A stretch of DNA of 64,000 bases, from contig NZ_QKZV01000011.1 of the NCBI RefSeq assembly GCF_003254115.1, positions 1-64,000 on the forward strand, written 5' to 3'. The stretch is from Hydrotalea sandarakina. Lineage in GTDB: Bacteria; Bacteroidota; Bacteroidia; Chitinophagales; Chitinophagaceae. Positions 35,720 through 44,689 of the stretch are shown piece after piece. How positions within the stretch are numbered: the first letter of the stretch is position 1; each line of letters starts with the position of its first letter. A model generated the notes under the pieces. That model did no database searches. It had not been told where the DNA came from and was given only the letters and a program-made list of their open reading frames with translations. The position numbers and the translations under genes were made by a program.

Positions 35720-36190
35720 TTATAATTGTACTGTAGAACCATCTTTGCGAATCAACACGATTTTATTTGTATAAATTTCTATCATCTTATAAGCATCATG
35801 CCTGGCCAAATTGCGTCCCCTCTCAAATTGCTCATCTAAAAATTCGCTGATTTTGTAATGACGTATAATTTGTTTGCCACTTAAATCAATTAAATGCACG
35901 TCGTACGGATGACCTAAAGCACACTTCGATAAAATTCCTAATGGCAGGTCAACCAAATCATCTTTCGAAAATTCTGATTTAATTGTTTGAATTACTTCTT
36001 CTATACTCTTTGTGTTATTCGCTAAATTTCCTGCATCAAGTTTTTCAATGCAATTCATATAGGCAAGTGATCGCTTCTTTAAATTGAGAAATTGATGCGA
36101 ACTTGAAGAACGCCCGTCCGTTTTTTCTTTTTGTTCTATATCTGATTTATATTGAAAATCTTCCTGATTTTGTAGCATTATTTTAGGCAT
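35720..36190 (-). CDS. Protein of unknown function, first gene of the AAA operon
   Basis: 156 residues. The first ~40 are hydrophilic and probably disordered (EKTDGRSSSSHQF); the rest looks like a compact alpha/beta domain, with LVDLPLGILSKCALGHPYDVH, a beta hairpin (LIDLSGKQIIRHYKI), a helix and a final strand pair IYTNKIVLIRKDGSTVQL. No signal peptide or membrane segment. The gene begins the operon and is 23 bases from the membrane protein gene. I know no family for it; binding to a ligand or to the membrane protein is only a guess. Confidence 0.7.
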   Translation of the reverse strand: MPKIMLQNQEDFQYKSDIEQKEKTDGRSSSSHQFLNLKKRSLAYMNCIEKLDAGNLANNTKSIEEVIQTIKSEFSKDDLVDLPLGILSKCALGHPYDVHLIDLSGKQIIRHYKISEFLDEQFERGRNLARHDAYKMIEIYTNKIVLIRKDGSTVQL

Positions 36191-36571
36191 ATAGCTTAAT
36201 TTTTTATAATAAATTTGAAAATGCAGTTTATTTAATTTTTAAAACTCAAATACTGAACTGAGCCAGAAGAGGTTAAATCTTAAATAGTTGTTCTTTTTAT
36301 TACTTTACAAATTTTATTGAACTATACTAAAAAATTTAAAGAATAGTTAAAAAAACAGTTGTGAACCAAGATTCTAAATAAAACATTCAAAATAATTGAT
36401 TTTCAATATTTAACATAGTTGGTTATTAACCAATGTATTGTAAATGCATTATTTGGCTTAAGCTAATAATAGCACAAGCATATTATTTGCTTCAATTAAT
36501 GGAAAATAAAAAAGCGGCAGTAACTACGCTTGTTACTACCGCTTAGTGTGTGTGTTAATTTTCTATTCTAT
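36191..36571. other. AT-rich intergenic region upstream of the AAA operon
   Basis: About 380 bases of about three quarters AT. It should carry the promoter of the minus-strand AAA operon, but no exact TANNTTTG box is visible. Its right end holds the terminator of the SDR/OYE gene run (36505-36545). No small gene recognised. Confidence 0.5.
36505..36545 (-). terminator. Terminator of the SDR/old-yellow-enzyme run
   Basis: Read on the minus strand, AAGCGGTAGTAAC pairs with GTTACTGCCGCTT (one G-U/mismatch) around a short loop and is followed by a T-run (complement of 36507-36513). It is 27 bases after the stop of the SDR gene at 36572. Confidence 0.8.
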
Positions 36572-37411
36572 CTATTCTTCTTTAGGATAATCGGCGCCTT
36601 CCGTAACAGTGGCCCAAGTTTCAAAATCGTGTTGCAGCTCTGCCAACTTGGCTTTTGCACCTCGTAAAGCAGCTGCTCCCAACAATAATCGTAAAGGCGG
36701 ATTTTCAGATTCAACTATTTGAATCATTGCTTTTGCTGCTTTTACCGGATCGCCGGGTTGTTTGCCACTATACCCTCTTATATCGTTAATGTTTTTGTGG
36801 GCAGTAGTAGCATAATCGGCAATTTGTATAGATGAATTGTTGGCTGAACGACCTGCCCAATCGGTTCTAAAACCACTTGGCGCAACGATGGTTACTTTAA
36901 TGCCTAATGGGGCAACCTCCTTATACAATGCTTCGCTTAACCCATCAACCGCATACTTTGTGGCATTATAAAAACCAACCCCGGGGAAAGATCGCAAACC
37001 GCCAATAGAAGCAATGTTTAGAATATGCCCGCTTCGGCGTTGGCGCATGTAGGGCAATACTTCTTTGGTAACATTAGCCAATCCAAACACATTAATTTCA
37101 AACATTTTCCTTACCTCGGCATCCTCACTTTCTTCTACTGCAGCAAAATAACCAATACCGGCATTGTTTACCAACACATCAATTTGTCCAAAATGTTCTA
37201 TAGCCCTAGTTACTGCATTTTTAATAGCTGTAGTGCTTGTTACATCTAAAGACAATACCAATGCGGTGTTAGGATAGCGTGAAGCTATATCTGCAATATC
37301 GGCTGTATTACGCGCTGTAACAACAGCATTATAGCCTTGCGCCAATACTTCATTGGCTAGGGCACGACCAAATCCGGTGGAACATCCGGTTATAAACCAT
37401 ACTTTCTTCAT
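36572..37411 (-). CDS. Short-chain dehydrogenase/reductase
   Basis: 279 residues from the ATG at 37411 (MKKVWFITGCSTGFGRALA), which puts the nucleotide-binding motif TGCSTGFG at its usual place; the frame extends upstream to 37453 and would overlap the next SDR. Active site: Ser in NIASIGG and the Y-N-A-T-K motif followed by YAVDGLSEAL; the NNAG motif is also present. Such classical SDRs oxidise or reduce alcohols and ketones with NAD(P); substrate unknown. It is the last gene of a run that also has another SDR and an old yellow enzyme. Confidence 0.88.
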   Translation of the reverse strand: MKKVWFITGCSTGFGRALANEVLAQGYNAVVTARNTADIADIASRYPNTALVLSLDVTSTTAIKNAVTRAIEHFGQIDVLVNNAGIGYFAAVEESEDAEVRKMFEINVFGLANVTKEVLPYMRQRRSGHILNIASIGGLRSFPGVGFYNATKYAVDGLSEALYKEVAPLGIKVTIVAPSGFRTDWAGRSANNSSIQIADYATTAHKNINDIRGYSGKQPGDPVKAAKAMIQIVESENPPLRLLLGAAALRGAKAKLAELQHDFETWATVTEGADYPKEE

Positions 37412-37434
37412 GTAATAAACTTTCTTAATAAAAA

Positions 37435-38151
37435 TTAGGGGTTTGTTGACCAAATAGAAGCATCTTTTACAAATACCCTTCTATTCAATTTTAATTGAGC
37501 AATTACCAATTCGGCAAAATCTTCCGGATGCATTAATTTTTCTTCATTATTATTAATGAGATTGGATTGTATAGCCAAATCTGTTACTACCGTACTAGGT
37601 GCCATTGCAGTTACGCGAATATTGTGTTTACGCACTTCTTGCATTAAAGATTCTGTTAATCCCATTACACCAAATTTTGAAGCGCTGTAGGCACTGGTTA
37701 AAGCTGCCCCTCTTAAACCCGCTGTTGAGGAAACATTTACAATATCGCCGGTTTTGCGTTCTATCATTTCCGGCAACACGGCTCTGGTTACATGGTAAAC
37801 ACCAAATAGGTTCACACGCACCTGGTATTCCCATTCTTCGGGGGTTAATTCTAAGAATTTACCAAATTTACCGGTACCGGCATTATTAATTAAAATATCA
37901 ATAGGGCCTAATTTTTTTTGGATGTGCTGTACTGCTGTTTCTACTTCATGACGATTACTAACATCGGCATGGTGATAAGTAGCTTTCACACCCATTGCCC
38001 TAATTTCATTGGCTACTTGTTCCAAATCTTTTTCGCTACGGGCAATTAATCCTACATGAACACCTTCTTTGGCTAAAGCAAGTGCCAACGCTTTACCAAT
38101 GCCTTTACCTGCACCGGTTACAATGGCTGTTTTTCCGTTTAATGATTCCAT
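37435..38151 (-). CDS. Short-chain dehydrogenase/reductase (FabG-like)
   Basis: 238-residue classical SDR. Motifs: [13 protein letters not shown] near the N-terminus, NNAGTG, catalytic Ser in [10 protein letters not shown], and Y-S-A-S-K followed by [10 protein letters not shown]. The fold resembles 3-oxoacyl-ACP reductases, but the context (alkene reductase, second SDR) points to carbonyl detoxification rather than fatty-acid synthesis; that is inference. It lies 32 bases after the old yellow enzyme gene and 23 bases before the other SDR. Confidence 0.9.
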   Translation of the reverse strand: MESLNGKTAIVTGAGKGIGKALALALAKEGVHVGLIARSEKDLEQVANEIRAMGVKATYHHADVSNRHEVETAVQHIQKKLGPIDILINNAGTGKFGKFLELTPEEWEYQVRVNLFGVYHVTRAVLPEMIERKTGDIVNVSSTAGLRGAALTSAYSASKFGVMGLTESLMQEVRKHNIRVTAMAPSTVVTDLAIQSNLINNNEEKLMHPEDFAELVIAQLKLNRRVFVKDASIWSTNP

Positions 38152-38183
38152 AGTCTTAATTAATTGATGGTTATAAAAATTGT

Positions 38184-39287
38184 TTAAACTGTTGTTGTGG
38201 ATAGAGTTGGATAATCTGTATATCCTTTTGCACCGGGGGTATAAAAAGTACTTTGATCCGGTGCATTTAATGGTGCATCTTGCTTAAATCTTTCCACCAA
38301 ATCCGGATTCGCTAAATAGGGCACACCGAAAGATACCAGATCTGCTTCGCCGGCAGCCAATACTGCATTGGCAGTTGTTTTATTAAACCCTTTGTTAATC
38401 ATCAAAGTTCCTTTATACAAAGGTCTAAAATGTTTTGCAACATGTGTAACCGCATAAGGCAAATGATCAACAGACACAAATGGCTCTGTTAAATGTAAAT
38501 AAGCTAACGGATAGTCGTTTAATTTTTTTACTATGTATTCAAAGGTAGGAATGGTATTTTCATCCATGGTAATTCCAAATAATCCATTTAACGAAGGACT
38601 TAACCGAACCCCAACTTTTTGCAAACTAACCGCTTGTTGTATAGCCTCTAAAATATCGAACAATATACGGGCATGATTTTCAATGCTGCCGCCATAAGCA
38701 TCGGTACGCTTATTAGAAGTTCCATTAAAAAACTGGTGCAATAAGTATCCGTTTGCGCCATGTATTTCAACGCCATCAAAACCTGCAGCCATAGCATTTA
38801 TTGCTGCTTGCTTAAAATCTTGAATAGTTTGTTGAATATCGGCCAAAGTCATTTCTTTTGGGGTCACGGTATCTACAAATCCATTAACGGTATATGATTT
38901 TTCGTTAGGATTAATGGCTGAAGGCGCCAGAGGTAATTCTCCGTTATGAAAATCAGGATGCGATATGCGTCCAACATGCCAAAGTTGAGCAAAAATTTTA
39001 CCGCCTTTATCGTGTACTGCTTTGGTTACCAGTTTCCAGCCTTCTACTTGTTCTTGTGTATATATGCCGGGAACATTAATATAACCTACTCCTTTTGTAC
39101 TAACAGGCACGCCTTCCGTAATAATTAATCCCGCACTGGCTCTTTGAGCATAATACTCAGCCATTAACGTTGTAGGTACATGGCCTGGGTTATCTGCACG
39201 GCTTCTAGTCATTGGTGCCATAACCATTCTATTACTTAAAGTTAATCCTGCTAAATTGTAAGGTGTAAATAAAAGTTCTTGCTGCAT
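38184..39287 (-). CDS. Alkene reductase, old yellow enzyme family (NADH:flavin oxidoreductase)
   Basis: 367-residue FMN-dependent TIM barrel that reduces activated C=C bonds of enals, enones, maleimides or nitro compounds. Visible: the N-terminal [23 protein letters not shown], the [21 protein letters not shown] block with the substrate-binding His/Asn pair, the [12 protein letters not shown] motif, and the phosphate-binding [15 protein letters not shown] near the C-terminus. Of the NemA type. It starts a run of three reductases on the minus strand. Confidence 0.93.
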   Translation of the reverse strand: MQQELLFTPYNLAGLTLSNRMVMAPMTRSRADNPGHVPTTLMAEYYAQRASAGLIITEGVPVSTKGVGYINVPGIYTQEQVEGWKLVTKAVHDKGGKIFAQLWHVGRISHPDFHNGELPLAPSAINPNEKSYTVNGFVDTVTPKEMTLADIQQTIQDFKQAAINAMAAGFDGVEIHGANGYLLHQFFNGTSNKRTDAYGGSIENHARILFDILEAIQQAVSLQKVGVRLSPSLNGLFGITMDENTIPTFEYIVKKLNDYPLAYLHLTEPFVSVDHLPYAVTHVAKHFRPLYKGTLMINKGFNKTTANAVLAAGEADLVSFGVPYLANPDLVERFKQDAPLNAPDQSTFYTPGAKGYTDYPTLSTTTV

Positions 39288-39336
39288 GTTTTTTTATTTT
39301 ATATAAATTGTAAAAAATATCAATAATAAATTTATG

Positions 39337-39825
39337 TTAATTTGTTTTTTCAATTATAGTCCAATTAGTAAATGATAACAATTGCAGTGCTGATTGTATG
39401 GCTTCCCTATTTTTTCCCTCAAACATAGCAATTGAATCATTGATTGTTACTTTGATAACATGAGAGTGGGGTAGAATGTTCTGGATTGAGACCAACTCAT
39501 CATTTGCATTTGAAATTTGCAGTATAGTTTTACAGGTAGTTACTTCTGCAATTTTTTTTGCAATTAAAGCATGTGTAACTGTTGGAGAAGCCAATACAAT
39601 AATATCTGCCTCCCAAGAAGCATCTTTACTGCAAGAAAGCACTTCTACAGCACCAGGTAATTGTGTTATATGTTTGATTTTAGCAGCTAATAATGACGTT
39701 TGCATTTCGTCACTATCAATTAACAACAAACGATATGCTTTAGCTATTGCCATTGCAAATTGTGCGCCCATATTACTGTTTGCACCAATTATTGCTACAC
39801 TATTATTATAGCCTATGCTTTTCAT
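39337..39825 (-). CDS. Small NAD(P)-binding protein (Rossmann domain only)
   Basis: 162 residues with a Rossmann start SVAIIGANSNMGAQFAMAIA and an acidic end of strand 2 (LLLIDSDE, which suggests NAD rather than NADP), then ADIIVLASPT. It resembles the N-terminal half of prephenate dehydrogenase or F420-dependent NADP reductases and lacks their helical dimerisation half. Exact activity unknown. An exact promoter box (39830-39837) lies four bases before its ATG. Confidence 0.72.
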   Translation of the reverse strand: MKSIGYNNSVAIIGANSNMGAQFAMAIAKAYRLLLIDSDEMQTSLLAAKIKHITQLPGAVEVLSCSKDASWEADIIVLASPTVTHALIAKKIAEVTTCKTILQISNANDELVSIQNILPHSHVIKVTINDSIAMFEGKNREAIQSALQLLSFTNWTIIEKTN

Positions 39826-39829
39826 ACTG

Positions 39830-39837
39830 CAAAGCTA
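39830..39837 (-). promoter_or_regulatory. -7 promoter box four bases before an ATG
   Basis: On the minus strand TAGCTTTG matches TANNTTTG exactly; a TTTC that could serve as -33 element lies 17 bases further upstream (39855-39858). The ATG at 39825 follows after CAGT, so the mRNA would be leaderless. Confidence 0.55.
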
Positions 39838-39904
39838 CTCCGTTAGTAATTTTAGAAACTTGAGCCAGCACAAGAAATTCAATTGATTTACATCAACCCG
39901 TTAA

Positions 39905-40483
39905 TTAAGATTGAATTAATTTTTTGCGAATTCGACTGAGGGTTTCAGGTGTTAATCCAAGATAAGAGGCTATGAGGTTTTGCGGAATTCTTTGAATCAT
40001 TTCAGGATGAGCAGCAACCAAACGTTTATATCTTTCTTCTGCCGAATAACTGATAGTATTAATCAATCTTCTTTCCTTGGAAATAATATTATTTTGAAAA
40101 AGTATGCGAAAATATCTTTCCATTACAGGAAGTTGAAGTAACATGGCTTCAAAATTGGGAAGAGTAATCATCAATAATTCAGCATCTTCAATAGCGTCAA
40201 TATTATATTGAGATATATCGCCGGATAAAAAGCTGTATGTATCCGCCATCCACCAGCCTTCCCAAGCAAATTGTATCATATGCTCGGCACCTTTATCGTC
40301 CACATGATACATGCGTAACAACCCTTTTTCTACAAACATTAAATATTTGCAAACATCACCTTCCTGTAAAATGTATTGGCGCTTTCTTAGCTTCTTAGGA
40401 ATGAAGAATGATTTTAGTAAATCTACATCACCCACTGAAAGGGTTACCTTTTCCTGAATATGTGCCAATAAAACATTAAACAT
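39905..40483 (-). CDS. Crp/Fnr family transcriptional regulator
   Basis: 192 residues starting at the ATG at 40483 (MFNVLLAHIQEKVTLSVGD); the frame extends to 40513, but a promoter box lies inside that extension. N-terminal cyclic-nucleotide-binding-type barrel (ILQEGDVCKYLMFVEKGLLRMY) without the arginine of true cAMP binders that I could find, a long dimer helix, and a C-terminal helix-turn-helix (PQNLIASYLGLTPETLSRIRKKL). It is divergently organised with nothing; all neighbours are on the same strand. It probably controls the reductase genes next to it (inference). Confidence 0.85.
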   Translation of the reverse strand: MFNVLLAHIQEKVTLSVGDVDLLKSFFIPKKLRKRQYILQEGDVCKYLMFVEKGLLRMYHVDDKGAEHMIQFAWEGWWMADTYSFLSGDISQYNIDAIEDAELLMITLPNFEAMLLQLPVMERYFRILFQNNIISKERRLINTISYSAEERYKRLVAAHPEMIQRIPQNLIASYLGLTPETLSRIRKKLIQS

Positions 40484-40488
40484 TAGTA

Positions 40489-40496
40489 CAAAAATA
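40489..40496 (-). promoter_or_regulatory. -7 promoter box five bases before the Crp/Fnr start
   Basis: On the minus strand TATTTTTG at 40496-40489, preceded by TTTC with a 19-base spacer and followed by TACTA and the ATG at 40483. This supports the shorter start and a leaderless mRNA. Confidence 0.6.
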
Positions 40497-40546
40497 GCTA
40501 TAAATTGAAGCAATTGAAATTAACATACAATTACATCAATACTTGT

Positions 40547-41881
40547 TTATTCACCTTCCACAACAATTACCCTATCCGGCTCGTTGGGTTGCTGCTGAAT
40601 AGCCGATATGCTTAAAACATGATTTTGCATTTTTACCGGAACCTGTTGTTGATTCATTAACCAATACACTTTTTTTATTTGCTGAAAAGGAAAATTAGTT
40701 AACTGTAAATTAGTAACACTATCTGCCAATACATGCACAAATACCTTACCGTTAGTTTGTGTAATGGCACCCCATGGTTGAGGACGTATATATCCTCCCC
40801 TGGTTGCGTAAATACTAGTCCCGTATGTTTTTAACCATTTGCCCATAAAAGCTAAACGTTCCTGAAATTCAGGCTGCACAGCACCATTGGGCATTGGACC
40901 AATATTTAATAAGAAGTTGGCGCCAAAACCGGCAGCACGTACTAAATAATGAATTAAATCCGTAGTTGATTTGTAACTGGTGTCAGTTATATTAAACCCC
41001 CATGAATTGTTAATGGTTTCGCAGGTTTCCAATGGCAAACCGGAAATAGAAGCTCCACCAAAACCGGTTGTATTACCACCGGGCAAATCTTTTTCAAACA
41101 TTTGAAAATCCTCACCGGAAAGAGGTTGCAAATGATGATTGTTGCCAATTAAACAGGCCGGCTGTAATTGATGAATAAGCTTGTATATTTCATTTAAATG
41201 CCAATTTACTAAAGGTGCATTAACACTATTCTCACCCTTTGGCAGCTGATCCCAATAACCATCAAACCAAATGCCCGCAACAGGTCCATATTGAGTTAAT
41301 AATTCTGTAAGTTGGTTTTTCATGAATTGTATATAATGATTCCAATCTTCTTGATGGGTTCGTCCAGTTCCCTTACCAGTTCTACCTGTAGTCCACGAAT
41401 AATCTTCCCTTCGCCAATCTAACAAGGAATAATAAAAAAACAGCTTTATCCCTTGTCGGTGGCAGGCATCTGCCATCATTTTTACTACATCTTTATGATA
41501 GGGGGTATTCATTATGTTGAAGTCGGACTGCTTAGTGTCCCACATACTAAATCCATCATGGTGTCGGGTTATTAACGTAATATATTGCATGCCCGCATCT
41601 TTGGCCATTTTAACCCATGCATCGGCATCAAAGGCAATAGGATTAAAGAAGTCCATTAAGCGCGTATAATTTTTTACCGTAATATTTCTATTATTCATTA
41701 CCCATTCCCCTTCACCGGGAATACTAAAAGGCCCCCAATGAATGAACAAACCAAATTTGGCATTCTGAAACCATTGGCGTGCTTTGAGGTTTTCTGAACT
41801 TGGTTGATATGAACTATCATCTTGTGCACTTGTTGTTCCCCATATCATAAGGCAACCAAGCACTATAATTATTTTACGCAT
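40547..41881 (-). CDS. Alpha-L-fucosidase, GH29
   Basis: 444 residues with a signal peptide (to about residue 20, ...GTTSAQ). GH29 landmarks: KFGLFIHWGPFS (42-53), ITRHHDGFSMWDTK (105-117), and the nucleophile Asp207 in GIWFDGYWD. The C-terminal beta domain is present and the length is normal for the family. It releases terminal fucose from glycans, probably in the periplasm. No transporter or other glycan gene lies next to it, so it is not part of a utilisation locus here. Confidence 0.92.
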   Translation of the reverse strand: MRKIIIVLGCLMIWGTTSAQDDSSYQPSSENLKARQWFQNAKFGLFIHWGPFSIPGEGEWVMNNRNITVKNYTRLMDFFNPIAFDADAWVKMAKDAGMQYITLITRHHDGFSMWDTKQSDFNIMNTPYHKDVVKMMADACHRQGIKLFFYYSLLDWRREDYSWTTGRTGKGTGRTHQEDWNHYIQFMKNQLTELLTQYGPVAGIWFDGYWDQLPKGENSVNAPLVNWHLNEIYKLIHQLQPACLIGNNHHLQPLSGEDFQMFEKDLPGGNTTGFGGASISGLPLETCETINNSWGFNITDTSYKSTTDLIHYLVRAAGFGANFLLNIGPMPNGAVQPEFQERLAFMGKWLKTYGTSIYATRGGYIRPQPWGAITQTNGKVFVHVLADSVTNLQLTNFPFQQIKKVYWLMNQQQVPVKMQNHVLSISAIQQQPNEPDRVIVVEGE

Positions 41882-42073
41882 ATATCTTGTTGATGTTTTA
41901 TCTTAACATGTTTAGCAAGTAGTTAATTCCATTTACTTGGTTTTAAAGTTAAGATGAAACTCACGAATAACTGCGTAAAAAAGCCTTCATTATAAAATGA
42001 AAAATCAGATGAGGTTAATTACACCTCCGGAAAGAAAAAAATTGAGGCGTAAAAATATTTCTTTCCAATACGT

Positions 42074-43027
42074 TTAAAACACTTCCTTCACCACATTACG
42101 TATTACTTTAGGTTTTCCCAAAGTATAGTAATGCAACACAGGAACACCGTGCGATTTTAATTCTTTAGATTGTTGAATTAACCATTCTGTTCCTATAGCT
42201 TCAACCTCGGCATCTGTTTTACATTTTAGGATAGCATTCGATAAATCGGTTGGAATATCTACATGAAAAATACGAGGTAATACGGTTAATTGTTTCTTAG
42301 TAGTTATTGGCTTTAGGCCTGGAATAATAGGAACTTGAATACCTAAATCGCGACAAGCTTTTTCAAAAGCAAAGAACTTTTGATTATCAAAAAACATTTG
42401 CGTCATAATATAATCGGCACCGGCATCTACTTTTTCTTTTAAAAACTGCAAATCAATTTCTAAATTAGGCGCTTCAAAATGTTTTTCAGGATAGCCCGCT
42501 GTTCCAATACAAAAATTGGTTTTGCCGCCGTCGCGAATATCTTCATCAATATAAATTCCGTGATTCAGGTTTACTACTTGTTTTTGTAAATCAATGGCAT
42601 GTGCGTGTCCGTTAGGTTCGGGTTCAAAGCCGGCTTCATTTTTTGCAGCATCGCCTCGTAAAACCAAAACATTATCAATGCCCAAAAAATTCAAATCAAT
42701 AAGTGCATCTTCACTTTCACGTTTCGTAAAGCCACCACAAATTAAGTGTGGAACAGTATCAATTTGATAATGGTTCATTAAAGCAGCACAAATGCCAACC
42801 GTACCGGGTCTTTTACGCACTTCAACCTTTTCAAACGAACCATCTGCCTTTTTCTTAAACATGGTTTCACTGCGGTGGTAAGTTACATTTATCCAAGAAG
42901 GTTTAAACTCCATTAAGGGGTCTAAATGGTCGTAAATAGAAGTGATGGTTTTTCCTTTAAGCGGGGGTAAAACTTCAAAAGATAATAAAGTGCTTTTAGC
43001 TTGTTGAATGTGTTCGGTTACTTTCAT
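42074..43027 (-). CDS. metF: Methylenetetrahydrofolate reductase
   Basis: 317-residue FAD-dependent TIM-barrel enzyme that reduces 5,10-methylene- to 5-methyl-tetrahydrofolate for methionine synthesis. Motifs: LSFEVLPPLKG near the N-terminus with the catalytic Glu, PHLICGGFTKRE, NVLVLRGDAAKNE, GTAGYPEKH and ADYIMTQMFFDN. It stands alone; a terminator of the next upstream gene separates it from that transcript. No SAM riboswitch was recognised in its 5-prime region. Confidence 0.96.
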   Translation of the reverse strand: MKVTEHIQQAKSTLLSFEVLPPLKGKTITSIYDHLDPLMEFKPSWINVTYHRSETMFKKKADGSFEKVEVRKRPGTVGICAALMNHYQIDTVPHLICGGFTKRESEDALIDLNFLGIDNVLVLRGDAAKNEAGFEPEPNGHAHAIDLQKQVVNLNHGIYIDEDIRDGGKTNFCIGTAGYPEKHFEAPNLEIDLQFLKEKVDAGADYIMTQMFFDNQKFFAFEKACRDLGIQVPIIPGLKPITTKKQLTVLPRIFHVDIPTDLSNAILKCKTDAEVEAIGTEWLIQQSKELKSHGVPVLHYYTLGKPKVIRNVVKEVF

Positions 43028-43144
43028 TGCTTTGTATAAATGGTTGCGATGCTTTTAATTGCCAAAATTAGGGCACTACTGTTAACAATTTTGAAGAAAA
43101 ACAAGAAGTAATAAAATTTTTTGTAAACAAATTTGCCAATACAT

Positions 43145-43176
43145 GAAAAAACCGCTTCCTTTCCGGAAAGCGGTTT
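43145..43176 (-). terminator. Terminator downstream of the M20 amidohydrolase gene
   Basis: On the minus strand AAACCGCTTTCC pairs with GGAAGCGGTTT (one bulged base) and runs into six T. It ends 22 bases after the amidohydrolase stop and isolates metF. Confidence 0.85.
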
Positions 43177-43198
43177 CTATTAAATGAGTCTTATTAGT

Positions 43199-44638
43199 TT
43201 AATCGCGGTAATTTAATGCGGGCTTTCTATCGCCTAACAATGCCTTGTATTGATAATTCCCTTTGGCTTGTACAAATTCTTTTTTTGCGGCTTCTATCAC
43301 CGATGGATTTTGGTATAAATCAATTGCCGTTAATGCTAAGGTTTTGGCTGCCACCATCATACCTTTAGCGCCAATATCAGTGCCTCCACAAGCTGTTGCC
43401 TGCCAACTATGGGCCGGGGTTCCGGGAATCCAGGTTGCAGCTCTTAAACCAACAGTTGGCACTGCATAACTAACATCACCCACATCGGTTGAACCACCTC
43501 CGGCATCTTGTTCTTCTTTCAATGGCTTAATAGTAGCTGCAGATTCAATAGGTGGCGGTGTGAAGTTGAATGTGGATTGCAATTTTTTTCCAAATGCAAT
43601 TTCATCGGCAGTATAGCTAACTCCACCTACTTGTTCCAGATTGGTTTGCATAACCTGTGCTAAGGTTTTATTCAACAATAAATCGTGCGTGCCACCAATA
43701 ATTTCATAATCCATTGTGGTGCCGGTACCCAATGCAGCCCCTTCACCGGCTTTTACCAATCGATCAAAGATTGATTTTACTTGTTCTTTATTGGGGTGAC
43801 GTACATAATAATATACCTCTGCAAAATCGGGCACAACGTTGGGTGCTTTACCTCCATTCGTAATAATATAATGAATGCGGGTTTCTTGTGGCACGTGTTC
43901 ACGCATCATATTGGCCATATAATCCATTGCTTCTACTGCATCTAATGCAGAACGACCTTTATCGGGTGAAGCGGCTGCATGTGCAGCAATACCATGAAAG
44001 CGGAATTTGGCAGATATGTTTGCCAACGCACTGGTCATGGTTACGCCATTCTCTGCACCGGGATGCCAATGCAAAACAACATCTACATCGTTAAATAATC
44101 CGGCACGTACCATATATACTTTTCCGCTTCCTCCTTCTTCAGCCGGGCACCCATAAACTTTAATAGTTCCTTTTAATTGACCTGAAGCAATTAGTTTTTG
44201 AATTTCAATTCCTGCTGCTACTGATGCAGTACCAAATAAATGGTGTCCACATCCATGTCCTGCTATTTGCCCGTTTATGGGTTGTTTCTCCGGAACCGCT
44301 TGTTGTGATAAACCGGGCAATGCATCAAACTCGGCTAAAATACCAATAACGGGCTTTCCATTGCCGTACGTTGCAACAAAAGCAGTAGGAATACCGGCAA
44401 CACCGGCATCTACAGTAAATCCGGCATCTTTTAATTGCTGCTGTAATAATGCAGAACTTTTTACTTCCTTATACCCTACTTCAGCAAAGTTCCAAATTTG
44501 CAATTCCACATTTTTATAGTGGTTGTATTGCCCTTGCAAATCGGTTAAAGCAGTTTGTTTTAATGGGCTATTTTGCGCCATTGTAACCATTGGCCAAATA
44601 AATGTACCGGCCAATAGTATTAATTTCCATTTTCGCAT
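43199..44638 (-). CDS. Secreted M20-family amidohydrolase (AbgB/carboxypeptidase-like)
   Basis: 479 residues with a signal peptide (MRKWKLILLAGTFIWPMVTMAQ). M20D features: EVGYKEVKSSALL, GILAEFDALPGLSQ, the metal site GHGCGHHLFG, AEEGGSGKVYMVRAG and a late GGSTDVGDVSYAVP. The closest known relatives cleave p-aminobenzoyl-glutamate or N-acyl amino acids; the signal peptide places this one in the periplasm, where a dipeptide or acyl amino acid would be a more likely substrate (inference). It forms a single unit with its own terminator. Confidence 0.9.
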   Translation of the reverse strand: MRKWKLILLAGTFIWPMVTMAQNSPLKQTALTDLQGQYNHYKNVELQIWNFAEVGYKEVKSSALLQQQLKDAGFTVDAGVAGIPTAFVATYGNGKPVIGILAEFDALPGLSQQAVPEKQPINGQIAGHGCGHHLFGTASVAAGIEIQKLIASGQLKGTIKVYGCPAEEGGSGKVYMVRAGLFNDVDVVLHWHPGAENGVTMTSALANISAKFRFHGIAAHAAASPDKGRSALDAVEAMDYMANMMREHVPQETRIHYIITNGGKAPNVVPDFAEVYYYVRHPNKEQVKSIFDRLVKAGEGAALGTGTTMDYEIIGGTHDLLLNKTLAQVMQTNLEQVGGVSYTADEIAFGKKLQSTFNFTPPPIESAATIKPLKEEQDAGGGSTDVGDVSYAVPTVGLRAATWIPGTPAHSWQATACGGTDIGAKGMMVAAKTLALTAIDLYQNPSVIEAAKKEFVQAKGNYQYKALLGDRKPALNYRD

Positions 44639-44689
44639 AAGTGTTTAGTTTTGGTAATATAGTAATAGGAAAATTATGTAACCATGAAT

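Noticed and set aside
37435-37453. Longer frame of the SDR overlapping the next SDR
   Set aside because: It would add 14 residues before the nucleotide-binding motif; ATG at 37411 fits the family better.
42900-43144. SAM or other riboswitch upstream of metF
   Set aside because: The 5-prime region is short and shows no recognisable aptamer core or attenuator.
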